Positions 17,590 to 27,687 of a stretch of 64,000 nt of DNA are shown here, one piece after another. Made by a program: the position numbers and the translations under genes. The number at the start of each line of letters is the position of its first letter. Position 1 is the stretch's first letter. The notes beneath the pieces are model-generated. The model searched no databases. It saw nothing but the letters and a program-made list of their open reading frames with translations, and was not told where the DNA came from. The DNA is from Glaciihabitans sp. dw_435 (GTDB lineage Bacteria; Actinomycetota; Actinomycetes; Actinomycetales; Microbacteriaceae), in the NCBI RefSeq assembly GCF_018449675.1, contig NZ_JAAVUZ010000004.1, forward strand, positions 124,001 through 188,000, in the 5' to 3' direction.

Positions 17590-18076
17590 GATCGTTCGCG
17601 TAGCGCCGCACGGCGTTCGCGTACTCGGGGAGGTGCCCGGACAGCGCGTCGAGCGCGACGGCAATGGCGAGGTTCTGTTGCCCCGTGTCGGCGAGGCACA
17701 GCGCGAGAAATGCCCGGGCGGCATCGGAGAGCGGATGCCCCGGGGTCGCGGCAAACCCGTCCTGCAGGAGATCTATCGCCTCGGTCGGTCGCCCGAGGTT
17801 GCGCAACGTGCTTGCCAGTTGGATGAGGGCACGGCCCCGGCGTGGCTCCGTCAGCCCGGCATCGAGGGCTCGGCGGTAGAGCGGTTCGGCCTCTGTTTCG
17901 TGATCGGCAAAATCGCAGGCGCTCGCGAGCTCGAATAGGGCCGCGGCGTCGTCGTGCGGCCGGTGCGATGCGAGATCCGTCATCGTTTCCATGAGGATGG
18001 CGGGAGAGATGCGTGCCGCCATGCTCCAGAGGTCGGCGACCGCGCGCTCCCAGTCTTCGTCTGCTGATGTGCTCAT
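17579..18076 (-). CDS. tetratricopeptide repeat protein
   Basis: Soluble helical repeat protein of 165 residues with about three TPR units (for example ALFELASACDFADHETEAEP and RALIQLASTLRNLGRPTEAI), probably a protein-interaction scaffold. Actinobacterial homologues are annotated only as TPR proteins. ATG 18076 starts 120 bases from clpP1, which is divergent. The last codons overlap the phosphoribosyltransferase stop region on the other strand by 11 bases. No catalytic motif seen. Confidence 0.8.
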   Translation of the reverse strand: MSTSADEDWERAVADLWSMAARISPAILMETMTDLASHRPHDDAAALFELASACDFADHETEAEPLYRRALDAGLTEPRRGRALIQLASTLRNLGRPTEAIDLLQDGFAATPGHPLSDAARAFLALCLADTGQQNLAIAVALDALSGHLPEYANAVRRYANDLTR

Positions 18077-18196
18077 CCGACGAGCTTAGGACGCACCCGT
18101 AGTGACCCTCCGATCTGCCCACGGCGAACACAGCCGTACGGCGACGTTGGCTCCAGTAGATTCGTCTCAACGCAATAACTGAATGGGAGCGCAACA

Positions 18197-18814
18197 ATGG
18201 CCGAACCGGCACTTGTAAGCAGTATTTTCGATCGGCTGCTGAAGGATCGCATCATCTGGCTTGGTTCAGAGGTTCGCGACGAAAACGCTAACGAGATCGC
18301 AGCCAAGCTGCTGCTTCTCGCCGCCGAAGACTCCGAGAAGGACATCTTCCTCTACATCAACTCTCCCGGTGGATCCATCACCGCGGGCATGGCGATTTAC
18401 GACACCATGCAGTTCGTCCCCAACGACATCGTGACCGTTGGCATTGGCCTCGCGGCATCCATGGGCCAGTTCCTGCTGTCCTCGGGTACCAAGGGCAAGC
18501 GGTACATCACGCCGAACGCGCGAGTGCTTCTCCACCAGCCGTCGGGTGGATTCGGTGGAACTTCCGCCGACATCCAGACGCAGGCGCATGTCATTCTCGA
18601 CATGAAGAAGCGTATGGCTGAGCTCACCGCCGAGCAGACGGGCAAGTCCGTCGAGCAGATTCTCATCGACAACGACCGTGACAACTGGTTCGACGCACAG
18701 GGCGCACTGGACTACGGCTTTGTCGACCACATGCGTGCATTCGCATCCGACGTCATTGGTGGCGGCGGAACCGACGAGTCCGTAACCTCCGACGACATTG
18801 CGTCAGACAAGTAG
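18197..18814 (+). CDS. clpP1: ATP-dependent Clp protease proteolytic subunit 1
   Basis: Serine peptidase of the Clp barrel, degrading substrates unfolded by ClpX or ClpC. The catalytic triad is Ser88 (GLAASMG), His113 (LLHQP) and Asp162 (DRDNW), all intact. 205 residues with a Ser/Asp-rich C-terminal extension. GGGAG site before ATG 18197. It is followed by clpP2 after 8 bases; in actinobacteria the two form a hetero-tetradecamer and usually both are needed (known for mycobacteria). Candidate regulators such as ClgR are not evident from the upstream sequence. Confidence 0.97.
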   Translation: MAEPALVSSIFDRLLKDRIIWLGSEVRDENANEIAAKLLLLAAEDSEKDIFLYINSPGGSITAGMAIYDTMQFVPNDIVTVGIGLAASMGQFLLSSGTKGKRYITPNARVLLHQPSGGFGGTSADIQTQAHVILDMKKRMAELTAEQTGKSVEQILIDNDRDNWFDAQGALDYGFVDHMRAFASDVIGGGGTDESVTSDDIASDK

Positions 18815-18822
18815 GAAAGACG

Positions 18823-19497
18823 ATGGATAACTTCAACCTCGGCACCGCTGGTGCCTCCGGCATGGCGGGCAACCTGCCCGAGTCGCGCTACATCCTCCCC
18901 ACGTTCGAGGAGCGCACGGCTTACGGCTACAAGCGTCAGGACCCGTACGCCAAGCTGTTCGAAGACCGCATCGTCTTCCTCGGCGTGCAGATCGATGACG
19001 CGTCGGCCGATGACGTCATGGCCCAGCTTCTCGTTCTCGAGAGCCAGGACCCCGACCGCGACATCATCATGTACATCAACTCTCCCGGTGGCTCGTTCAC
19101 CGCGATGACGGCGATCTACGACACGATGCAGTACATCCGTCCGCAGATTCAGACGGTTGTGCTCGGCCAGGCTGCCTCCGCGGCCTCCGTGCTCATGGCC
19201 GCGGGAACCCCCGGCAAGCGCCTCGCGCTGCCGAACGCCCGCATCCTCATCCACCAGCCCTCGACCGGTGACGCCGGCCGCGGACAGGCGTCGGACATCG
19301 AGATCCAGGCCCGCGAGATCCTTCGCATGCGCGAGTGGCTCGAGGAGACGCTGTCGCGTCACTCGAACCGTTCGGTCGAGCAGGTCAACAAGGACATCGA
19401 CCGCGACAAGATCCTCAGCGCAGCAGAGGCTCTCGAGTACGGTCTGATCGACCAGGTGCTGACCAGCCGCAAGAACCTCCCGATGCTCGTCAAGTAA
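18823..19497 (+). CDS. clpP2: ATP-dependent Clp protease proteolytic subunit 2
   Basis: Second ClpP ring subunit, 224 residues, with catalytic Ser119 (GQAASA), His144 (LIHQP) and Asp195 (DRDK). A longer N-terminal arm (residues 1-35, MDNFNLG ... [11 protein letters not shown]) is typical of the actinobacterial ClpP2, which docks the ClpX/ClpC ATPase. AGGAAAG ribosome-binding site overlaps the end of clpP1. The operon ends in a strong 22-bp hairpin. clpX is encoded 2.4 kb away, separated by the copper cluster. Confidence 0.97.
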   Translation: MDNFNLGTAGASGMAGNLPESRYILPTFEERTAYGYKRQDPYAKLFEDRIVFLGVQIDDASADDVMAQLLVLESQDPDRDIIMYINSPGGSFTAMTAIYDTMQYIRPQIQTVVLGQAASAASVLMAAGTPGKRLALPNARILIHQPSTGDAGRGQASDIEIQAREILRMREWLEETLSRHSNRSVEQVNKDIDRDKILSAAEALEYGLIDQVLTSRKNLPMLVK

Positions 19498-19511
19498 CGA
19501 GCGTCACCACA

Positions 19512-19557
19512 AACAACGGAAGGGCCGTTCCCCACGGGGAGCGGCCCTTCCGTTGTT
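19512..19557. terminator. bidirectional terminator after clpP2
   Basis: A 16-bp perfect stem (19512-19527 with 19542-19557) continues inward through TTCCCC/GGGGAG with one wobble pair, closing a 2-base loop AC. It lies between convergent clpP2 and copC and can serve both. Confidence 0.88.
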
Positions 19558-19571
19558 GTATGCGCCGGAGG

Positions 19572-20222
19572 TTATTTCTTCGCCGGCTCATCCTTCTTGC
19601 GGCGTCCGACAACGAAGATCGTCACGCCGATCGCGAGACCCACGGCCACAACGGCGCCTCCGATCCACAACACGTCACCGAGGTCGGCATTTGCGGGAGC
19701 AGCGGATGCCGCGGGCGCTGTCGACTCGGGAACGGCGGGAGCCGCCCCGCCCGAGGTACCACCGCAGGTCTGCGGGGTGGTCGTACCCGTGGAAACCGGC
19801 GCTGACGCATCCGCGGGTGCCCACGTGAAGGGGAACTCGTCAGAGACCGTGTGTCCGTCGGCCGAGACCACCTGCCAGATGACGGTATAGCTGCCGGCGG
19901 CCCCAATCTGCGGTGCAACGCTCATGGTGGCGTTCTTTACCGTCACGCAACCGTCGCCGTAGTACAGACCCTTCGCGTCGACGATGCGGAGCGCGAATCC
20001 CGCGCCCTTGCCATCGAGGTTCAGCAGGTCCTCATTGGTGGTGATCTCGAACGTGGCTGGCAACTCCGTCAGGGTTTGGTTCGCCGCGGGCGACGAGGAG
20101 ACCAGGTAGTTGTGCGCCTGGGCCGCCGTGGCGGTGCCGAGCACGGTGGCAGCGGCCACGAGCCCACCGAAGGCAAGCAGGGCCGGGAACCTGGTCGCCC
20201 AGGTGAGTCGTGACCGTGACAT
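19572..20222 (-). CDS. CopC domain copper-binding protein
   Basis: Exported copper carrier of 216 residues. A signal peptide (about residues 1-36) ends at AQA; the mature N-terminus begins HNYLVSSSP, so His1 is free to bind Cu(II) as in CopC. The second ligand region DGHTVSDEFPF is present. A Ser/Ala/Pro linker leads to one C-terminal membrane helix and a Lys/Arg tail (VVGRRKKDEPAKK), anchoring it outside the membrane. It starts 5 bases after the stop of the YcnI gene, so both belong to one operon. Confidence 0.9.
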   Translation of the reverse strand: MSRSRLTWATRFPALLAFGGLVAAATVLGTATAAQAHNYLVSSSPAANQTLTELPATFEITTNEDLLNLDGKGAGFALRIVDAKGLYYGDGCVTVKNATMSVAPQIGAAGSYTVIWQVVSADGHTVSDEFPFTWAPADASAPVSTGTTTPQTCGGTSGGAAPAVPESTAPAASAAPANADLGDVLWIGGAVVAVGLAIGVTIFVVGRRKKDEPAKK

Positions 20223-20227
20223 CGCGA

Positions 20228-20929
20228 CTACGCGGCGTTCTTGCGTCGGGCGGTGATGCCGAGGACGAGGCCGACGGCACCGAGGACCAGCGCGATGATG
20301 CTGAGCACCCGGGCCACCAGGTCGTCAGAGGATGCCGACGCTGTCGAGGCATCCGCTTCCGTGTGGGTGGCCGTCGCGGCACCATGTTGTCCGGCCGGAG
20401 CTTCGTCGTTGATGTACAGCACGGGAGCCGGGTTTTCGGCGTCGTCTCCGGTCTCGCTCCAGCTGACGACCTTTCCGTCGCTGTAGGTCTGGTCGGCGGT
20501 GAAGGTGACGCTGCCGGTATCCGGCACCGGGCCGAGGGACAGGCTGAACTGCTGCAGCTGTCCTGCCGTGATCTCTGATCCGGCTGCGGCCGTCCAGATC
20601 ACCTTCGTCGTGGCTTCCGTGATCTCGTCGTCGTCGGCCTTCACCGGGGTATCAAGCTTCGTGGTGACGAGCTGCGTTGTCCACCCGGGAACCGGGACGT
20701 AGCTGACGCTGAGGAACGGATGATCCGTGGGTAGCGTCACCTCCAGCTTCGTGGTGGTCGTGGTCGCCGACTCGTTCGGCACCTTGAACGTGATGACCGA
20801 GTAGCTGTCGGCGGCGGCGGTGTTTGGGCTGATCGACACGTGAGCGCTGGCGGCCAGCGGAACGGCGATCGCCAGGAACGCGCCGGCGATCACTGCGGTG
20901 GCGGACTTGGTGATGGTGCTTTTCTTCAT
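20228..20929 (-). CDS. YcnI family copper-related membrane-anchored protein (DUF1775)
   Basis: Exported protein of 233 residues. Signal peptide to ASA, then mature HVSISPNTA with an N-terminal His that binds copper in the YcnI family (known from the B. subtilis homologue). It has a beta-rich domain with conserved VPGWTTQ and VVSWSE, then a Thr/Ala-rich stalk and C-terminal helix (IALVLGAVGLVLGITARRK). ATG 20929 follows an AAGGACC site and the signal peptide. Unusually, the frame is open without a stop through the whole upstream gene to 21706, so a fused product is formally possible. Confidence 0.88.
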   Translation of the reverse strand: MKKSTITKSATAVIAGAFLAIAVPLAASAHVSISPNTAAADSYSVITFKVPNESATTTTTKLEVTLPTDHPFLSVSYVPVPGWTTQLVTTKLDTPVKADDDEITEATTKVIWTAAAGSEITAGQLQQFSLSLGPVPDTGSVTFTADQTYSDGKVVSWSETGDDAENPAPVLYINDEAPAGQHGAATATHTEADASTASASSDDLVARVLSIIALVLGAVGLVLGITARRKNAA

Positions 20930-21706
20930 GGTGGTCCTTGGTGTGCGGGTCGTGGTAACGACCGAAGGGGAGGGCGGCGCATGGCGCGTGGGCATGCTGC
21001 CGCCGGTGGAGCGAATGTGCCGCGGGTGCGGCGGGGCGAGTGCCCCAGCCCGAGATGGGCATGCCCGAGGTGGGCGGCGAATGTAGGCGACGACGAGGGA
21101 CGGCGGGCCGCGGTGGTGCAGGGCGGAAAACAGCACGCGGAGGTCGCGGGGGAGAACTGACCCGGTGCAACCGATGCGGGCGGGCGAGTCATCCCGGGCA
21201 ATGTGCGCCGCGTGCGCGGCCCGCAGCAGACGGGAAAAGTAGAGGGACGCGGTGGAGCGCAGGGTCCAGAACGCACGCTCGCCGTGCCGGAGGGCAACCA
21301 CCGTGATGACGGCAGCTATCGCATGAGCTGCCCACATGGCCGGCGTGTGAATGGTCGCGGATCCGAGTGCATCACCGGTGACGGTGAGAACCGAATCGGC
21401 ATGGCCGGCGTGCCCGGACATCGTCATCGTCATGGACGCGGATGTCCCGGTGCTGGCAGCCCCCATTGAACTGAACAGTCCGTGGAAGAGAACCTGGCTG
21501 AACCCGACCGACGCGATGGTGCGCCACAGCGACAACCCCCGACCGGCAAGGGCGATGCACGCGAGGGTGGACAGCGCGAAGGACAGCGAAATCGCCCAGA
21601 GGTTCGGCATCGCGCCCCCCGCGAGAACGTGGGAGAAGGCGGCGACAAAGGTCGCAACGACCGACGCGAGGGTGCCGCGAAGCACGCGCATCCATCTCGT
21701 TGTCAT
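20930..21706 (-). CDS. Met/His-rich membrane protein, frame runs into YcnI without a stop
   Basis: Starts ATG 21706 with a GGGAAGG site. The first 190 or so residues are membrane protein: four or so hydrophobic helices, with a Met/His-rich loop SMTMTMSGHAGHAD, a plausible copper ligand cluster. After RVLFSALHHRGPP the reading continues through Arg/Pro/His-rich, poorly protein-like sequence to the YcnI ATG with no stop codon. Either the C-terminus normally ends near residue 210 and its stop has been lost, or a 492-residue fusion is made. The upstream position in the YcnI-CopC operon supports a copper role. Family not recognised. Confidence 0.6.
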
Positions 21707-21901
21707 GTCGAACCCGACCTTCCCAGTAAGTATCGTGCCACAACGCTAAGAGTTCGGAGGCGAGGCAAGAATGGATTGGAGAGGCGGCGCGACCGTCACA
21801 TTGCGGCTCGCCGAAGACCGATTATGTCGCCGGGGAGCCTCGTGTCGGCGGCACGGGTTAGGCTCGGTAGACGTAGCACGTTGAATTGAGGGAGAGCGAC
21901 C

Positions 21902-23179
<1,278 letters not shown>

Positions 23180-23257
23180 TAACGCACGGCCATTTTCCAG
23201 CCGATCTCGGCCGGGATCGTCGCGGCGATCACCGGCTTTGCCACCTCGTTTGCCCTG

Positions 23258-24361
23258 GTGATCGCCGGGCTTCAGGCCGTCGGCGCCACCCAGGCGCAGG
23301 CATCGTCCGGTCTGTTTGCGCTGTGTCTCGCGGTCGCGGCCATCAGCATCACGCTGACCCTGTGGCTGCGCATTCCGATCTCCTTCGCGTGGTCGACACC
23401 GGGAGCTGCGCTTCTCATTGCCGCCGGTGCAACCGGTCACGTTGACTTCGCCTCCGCCGTCGGTGCCTTCCTCGTCTGCGCGATTCTCATCGTGTTGTGC
23501 GGACTATGGCCGGCTCTGGGTCGGGCGATTACGCGCATCCCCAAACCCCTGGCCAGTGCGATGCTTGCCGGCATTCTCTTTCCCATCTGTCTGGCTCCGG
23601 TCACCGCCGTCGTCACACTGCCGCAGTACGCGATCCCGATCGTGCTGACCTGGCTGGTCCTGTTCCGGCTGGCCCCGCGCTGGGCGGTACCGGCGGCGAT
23701 GGTCGTCGCCATCGTGATGATCCTCGTGTCCGCGGGAGGTTCGTGGACAGAGAACGCGCACCTCTCGCCTCAGCTGAGTTTTGTCGTGCCGCATTTCGAC
23801 CCGGTGGTTGTCCTGAGCCTCGGCCTCCCACTGTTCGTCGTCACCATGGCCGGACAGAACGTGCCCGGCATCGTGGTGATGTCCTCGTTCGGGTACACGG
23901 TTCCCCCGCGCGCTGCCCTCGTTGGCTCCGGAGCGGTGTCGGGAGCCGCGGCACTCTTCGGCGGTCACGTCATCAACCTCGCCGCGATCACCGCGGCCAT
24001 CATGGCGAGTCCGGAGGCGCACCCCGACAAGGAACGCCGGTGGGTGTCATCCTTCTCCGCGGGAGTCTTCTACCTGGTGCTCGGCCTGGTGGCGGGGTTC
24101 GCCACGGCTCTCGTGTCGGCGGCTCCACCGATCCTCATCACCGCCGTGGCGGGCCTTGCGGTCCTCGGGGCCCTGATCGGCGCGATCACCACGGCCCTCG
24201 AGCAGCCGGCCCACCGGGTCGCCGCCATTGCCACCTTCCTCGTTGTCGCATCCGGGATTGTGGTGCTCAACGTCGGGTCGGCGTTCTGGGGACTCCTCGT
24301 CGGCGGGATCGTGATGGCCTGGCTCGGCTGGGAGCGGCGTCGGAGCGTCCCCCGAACCTAA
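23258..24361 (+). CDS. BenE family benzoate/H+ symporter-like protein, start unclear
   Basis: Multi-pass transporter (about 12 helices) of the BenE family with MAGQNVPGIVVMSSFGY and GGHVINLAAITAAI as in benzoate symporters. The coordinates use the first canonical start, GTG 23258, giving 367 residues, but clear BenE N-terminal sequence (QPISAGIVAAITGFATSFAL) is encoded upstream in the same frame from about 23183, just after the clpX tandem stop. No ATG, GTG or TTG lies in that stretch and no ribosome-binding site precedes the GTG. The gene may use ATT 23192 or another rare codon, or be start-lost. No benzoate catabolic genes are nearby. Confidence 0.75.
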   Translation: MIAGLQAVGATQAQASSGLFALCLAVAAISITLTLWLRIPISFAWSTPGAALLIAAGATGHVDFASAVGAFLVCAILIVLCGLWPALGRAITRIPKPLASAMLAGILFPICLAPVTAVVTLPQYAIPIVLTWLVLFRLAPRWAVPAAMVVAIVMILVSAGGSWTENAHLSPQLSFVVPHFDPVVVLSLGLPLFVVTMAGQNVPGIVVMSSFGYTVPPRAALVGSGAVSGAAALFGGHVINLAAITAAIMASPEAHPDKERRWVSSFSAGVFYLVLGLVAGFATALVSAAPPILITAVAGLAVLGALIGAITTALEQPAHRVAAIATFLVVASGIVVLNVGSAFWGLLVGGIVMAWLGWERRRSVPRT

Positions 24362-24388
24362 CTGCTCGTTGGCCCTAGGGTGGGGCGC

Positions 24389-25162
24389 ATGACCACCACA
24401 CCAGCACCGTCCGCTGTGCGCGGCGCCCGCAGGATCGCGATCATCACCATCATCGTGTCGCTGTCCCTGACGGCGCTCGTCGGCATCGTCGCCCTCTTCA
24501 GCGGTTTCGGCGAGGTGCAGGGGAAGACACTCCTGACCACGCTCGTCGTCGCGGGCTTTGCCGTCACCTCGCTCTGCCATCTCGCGGTGGTGGGTCGTCG
24601 CATTCAACTCGTCGGATTTGTCGGCATCGCCGTCAGCGCCGCCGCAGCCGTGGTGGGGCTCGTCCTCGTGTGGACCGACTGGAGCAACGTCGGCGACTGG
24701 ATCGAGGGCTGGCTGCGTGCACTGGGAGTGCTGGCGACGATCGCCTTCAGCCTCGCCCACGCCAATCTGCTTCTTCTTCTGGCCGCACGCCGCAACCGGC
24801 CGTTCCGGGCGGCGCTGTACGCGACGCTCGTCATGATCGCCCTTCTTGCCATTCTCATCTGCCTTCCGATACTCATCTCCGGGTTCGACGGAGGCGACGG
24901 CTACTGGCGCTTCGTCGGAGTCATCGCCATTCTCGATGTGCTTGGCACCATCGTTGTGCCGGTCGTCGGAATTTTTGTGCGGGATGTCCCGCAGGTCGCG
25001 ATCCCGTCGGTGCCAGGCACCGTCACGGCCGACACAGCGCCCACCACTCTCACCGTGACGGTCAGTCCCGACATCGCCGTGAAGCTCGCCGCGCTGGCGA
25101 CCTCGCGAGGCGTGAGCCCCGAATCGCTGGTTTCCGCGGCGGCGGAGGCCCTGGTTCGATAA
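24389..25162 (+). CDS. membrane protein with C-terminal helical tail, unknown function
   Basis: About 257 residues with six or so hydrophobic segments between residues 10 and 195, then a soluble tail. The tail (VSPDIAVKLAALATSRGVSPESLVSAAAEALVR) looks like a short strand plus two helices, reminiscent of ribbon-helix-helix folds, though this is only a pattern impression. ATG 24389 is preferred over GTG 24380 because of the AGGGTGGGG spacing. It is downstream of the BenE-like gene by 27 bases, possibly co-transcribed. No family recognised. Confidence 0.7.
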   Translation: MTTTPAPSAVRGARRIAIITIIVSLSLTALVGIVALFSGFGEVQGKTLLTTLVVAGFAVTSLCHLAVVGRRIQLVGFVGIAVSAAAAVVGLVLVWTDWSNVGDWIEGWLRALGVLATIAFSLAHANLLLLLAARRNRPFRAALYATLVMIALLAILICLPILISGFDGGDGYWRFVGVIAILDVLGTIVVPVVGIFVRDVPQVAIPSVPGTVTADTAPTTLTVTVSPDIAVKLAALATSRGVSPESLVSAAAEALVR

Positions 25163-25175
25163 CGCGCGGACGGCG

Positions 25176-26465
25176 TCAGGGGATGGGAACCAGGCCGAGA
25201 TTTTCGCGGAACGTCCCGTCCTCGTACTCGGTGCGGGCCAACCCTCGCTCCTGCAGGATCGGCACGACCTCCTCGAGAAACAGTCCGAGCCCGTCCGGGT
25301 AGTGTGCGGGCGTCAGCATGAAGCCGTCGGCGGCGCCGGTGGTGAACCAGGTCTCCAGGGCGTCGGCAATGTCGACGGGGGATCCGACCGGCTGCCAGTA
25401 CACCCCGTTGGTGTTCATGTCCACGATTACGTCGCGGAGGGTCTTCGTGGGGTCGGCGGCGAGGCCCACCATCAGGGAGGCACGGCCCTTGCGGGCTGCT
25501 CCCGCTCCCGCACCGACGAGTCGCTCAGCCGGGATGGGCTCGTCGAGCTCCAGGTCGGCGAGGGACACCCCGAGTTGTGACTCGACACTGCGCACCCCGG
25601 CGACCAGGTCGATCTGATCCCGGAAGTACTGCTGCAGTTCCCGCGCCTCTGCCCGGGTCGTGCCGATGATGAGACTCACTCCTGTCATCACGGCCACGTC
25701 ATCCGCCACGCGTCCGGCGGCGGCAATGCGGTGCCGCATGTCTGTGTAGTACTGACGAGCGACGTCGATGGTGGGGGAGGCGGAGAACAGGATTTCCGCG
25801 ACGTCGGCACCAAACGCCCGCCCGAGATCGGAGCCGCCGGCCTGCACGAAAACCGGATGCGTCTGGGGTGACCGCTCGATGTTGAGGGGCCCGGCGACAG
25901 TGAAGTGGTCACCGCGGTGGTCGATGGTACCGATCTTCGAGGCATCCGCATATTGTCCGCTCGCGCGGTCCAGCACCATCGCGTCCCGGTCCCAGCTCTG
26001 CCACAGTGCGGTCACGACGTCCACGTACTCGCGGGCCCGGGCATAGCGCGCGGACTCATCGGGAAGAGCCGCTTCGCCAAATTGCTCGGCGCCGAGGCCC
26101 GACGTCACGATGTTCCAGCCGATGCGCCCGCCGCTGAGGTGATCGAGAGTCGCAAATGCCCGGGCGACGTTGAACGGCTCGCTGAACGATGTCGACACTG
26201 TCGCGACGAGCCCCAGGCGCTCGGTGACGGGGATGAGGGACGCGAGAAACGTGAGCGGTTCGAAATAGCTGGCGACACTCGTCTCCGCCTGGGGAACCGA
26301 GAACGACAGCAGGTCCCCGCGAAACAGGAAGTCGAAGCGCGCCGCCTCGAGTGCCCGTGCGATGTCTGCGTAGTAGGCGTGCTCGCTCTGCCGCTCGATG
26401 CCGCTCCCCGGAAGGCGCCAGGCTCCGGGACCGCCGTAGTTGACGAAATAGCCGAGGCGCATCAT
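25176..26465 (-). CDS. NtaA/SnaA-type LLM class flavin-dependent monooxygenase
   Basis: FMNH2-dependent TIM-barrel monooxygenase, about 429 residues, of the NtaA/SnaA/DszA/SoxA group, which oxidise sulfur or nitrogen heteroatom compounds with a partner flavin reductase. Conserved elements: [39 protein letters not shown] and [13 protein letters not shown]. The open frame extends to 26663, but homology begins at [12 protein letters not shown] (ATG 26465 or 26462). It is divergent from another LLM enzyme with about 190 bases between starts. Substrate unknown; no flavin reductase gene is adjacent. Confidence 0.86.
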   Translation of the reverse strand: MMRLGYFVNYGGPGAWRLPGSGIERQSEHAYYADIARALEAARFDFLFRGDLLSFSVPQAETSVASYFEPLTFLASLIPVTERLGLVATVSTSFSEPFNVARAFATLDHLSGGRIGWNIVTSGLGAEQFGEAALPDESARYARAREYVDVVTALWQSWDRDAMVLDRASGQYADASKIGTIDHRGDHFTVAGPLNIERSPQTHPVFVQAGGSDLGRAFGADVAEILFSASPTIDVARQYYTDMRHRIAAAGRVADDVAVMTGVSLIIGTTRAEARELQQYFRDQIDLVAGVRSVESQLGVSLADLELDEPIPAERLVGAGAGAARKGRASLMVGLAADPTKTLRDVIVDMNTNGVYWQPVGSPVDIADALETWFTTGAADGFMLTPAHYPDGLGLFLEEVVPILQERGLARTEYEDGTFRENLGLVPIP

Positions 26466-26656
26466 TCGCCCATCGGCACGACCGGACGGGGAAGCGGATG
26501 ACACGCGCCGTGACGATTCCATATGCACAGTCAACTGACCCGAACCACGCGCAACAAGGCATCCCGCGGGGCAAGCGTCTGACACCGCAGACACAGCGCG
26601 GCGGGCCGGTGCGCGGCCGACGGAATGTCTGTGCGCCCGTGCCGGTTGATGAAGTG

Positions 26657-27667
26657 ATGACATCTCTCGCTGGCCTCCCGCTGTCCGTGCTCGACCTCGC
26701 TACCGTCTACTCGGGGATGGCGCCCTCGACCGCCCTCGCGCAGACGATCGATACCGCCGTCCAGGCGGAATCGCTCGGGTATAACCGTTTCTGGGTAGCA
26801 GAGCACCACGGCATGGTGGCCGTGGCCAGCTCCGCGCCGGCGGTGCTCATCGGTGCGATCGCCGCCGCCACATCGACCATCCGCGTCGGATCCGGCGGCG
26901 TCATGCTTCCGAACCACTCGTCCCTCGTCATCGCCGAGCAGTTCGGCACGCTCGTCGCGCTGCACGGGGACCGCATCGACCTGGGGCTCGGGCGCGCGCC
27001 CGGCACCGACCAGCTGACCTCGGCCGTGCTTCGCCGCAATGTTGGAACCGAGACCGTCGACGACTTCCCCCAGCAGGTCATCGAGCTGCTCGCGTGGTTC
27101 GGCACCATCGATCCCCTGGAAAACGGAATCGGCTCCCGCATCGTCGCCATGCCGGGACTCGGCGATTCGCCCGAGATGTGGCTGCTCGGATCCAGTGGAT
27201 ACAGCGCCCAGCTCGCTGGCATGATGGGCCTGCCCTTCGCGTTCGCCCACCACTTTGCCGGCGGCGACAACACGCCCGTCGCGTTCGAGATCTACCGCAA
27301 CCACTTCACGCCGGGCGCTGTGCTCGCGAAGCCGCACTCCATGGTCGCCGTGGGCGCCGTTGTCGGGGATGACGCGGCCGAGGCCGAGCGTCTCGCCGGC
27401 CCGTACGGGTTGTTCTCCACCCGGTTGCGCACGGGACGTCCCGGGCAGGTGCCCTCGCTGGAGGAATCCGAGGCCCATGACTGGACCTTCGCCGAGAAGG
27501 CGTTTGTCGCCGAGCGCAACGCCCACCAAGCCGTCGGAGACGCCGACTTCGTGCGTACCCGCATCACCGAGCTCGTGGCGAGCACGGGCGCGGACGAGGT
27601 CATCGTTGTTCCGCAGAGTGCGGGCCAGGAGTCCAAGCTCCGCACCCTGCGCGACATCGTGGCGTAG
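26657..27667 (+). CDS. LLM class flavin-dependent oxidoreductase (MsnO8-like)
   Basis: Luciferase-like monooxygenase of 336 residues with the family start [22 protein letters not shown] near residues 41-48, [13 protein letters not shown] and GLGRAPGTD, diagnostic of the MsnO8 subgroup. Substrate unknown. ATG 26657 (or GTG 26654) is chosen because upstream frame sequence to 26498 is not protein-like and overlaps the divergent gene. Ribosome-binding site is weak (TTGATGAAG). The paired divergent arrangement with a different LLM enzyme suggests shared regulation. Confidence 0.87.
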   Translation: MTSLAGLPLSVLDLATVYSGMAPSTALAQTIDTAVQAESLGYNRFWVAEHHGMVAVASSAPAVLIGAIAAATSTIRVGSGGVMLPNHSSLVIAEQFGTLVALHGDRIDLGLGRAPGTDQLTSAVLRRNVGTETVDDFPQQVIELLAWFGTIDPLENGIGSRIVAMPGLGDSPEMWLLGSSGYSAQLAGMMGLPFAFAHHFAGGDNTPVAFEIYRNHFTPGAVLAKPHSMVAVGAVVGDDAAEAERLAGPYGLFSTRLRTGRPGQVPSLEESEAHDWTFAEKAFVAERNAHQAVGDADFVRTRITELVASTGADEVIVVPQSAGQESKLRTLRDIVA

Positions 27668-27687
27668 CGCCCGGCGCGCCGCGGCTG

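Noticed and set aside
18080-18196. ClgR box before clpP1
   Set aside because: GGCGAA-like pieces occur, but no symmetrical ClgR palindrome could be defended.
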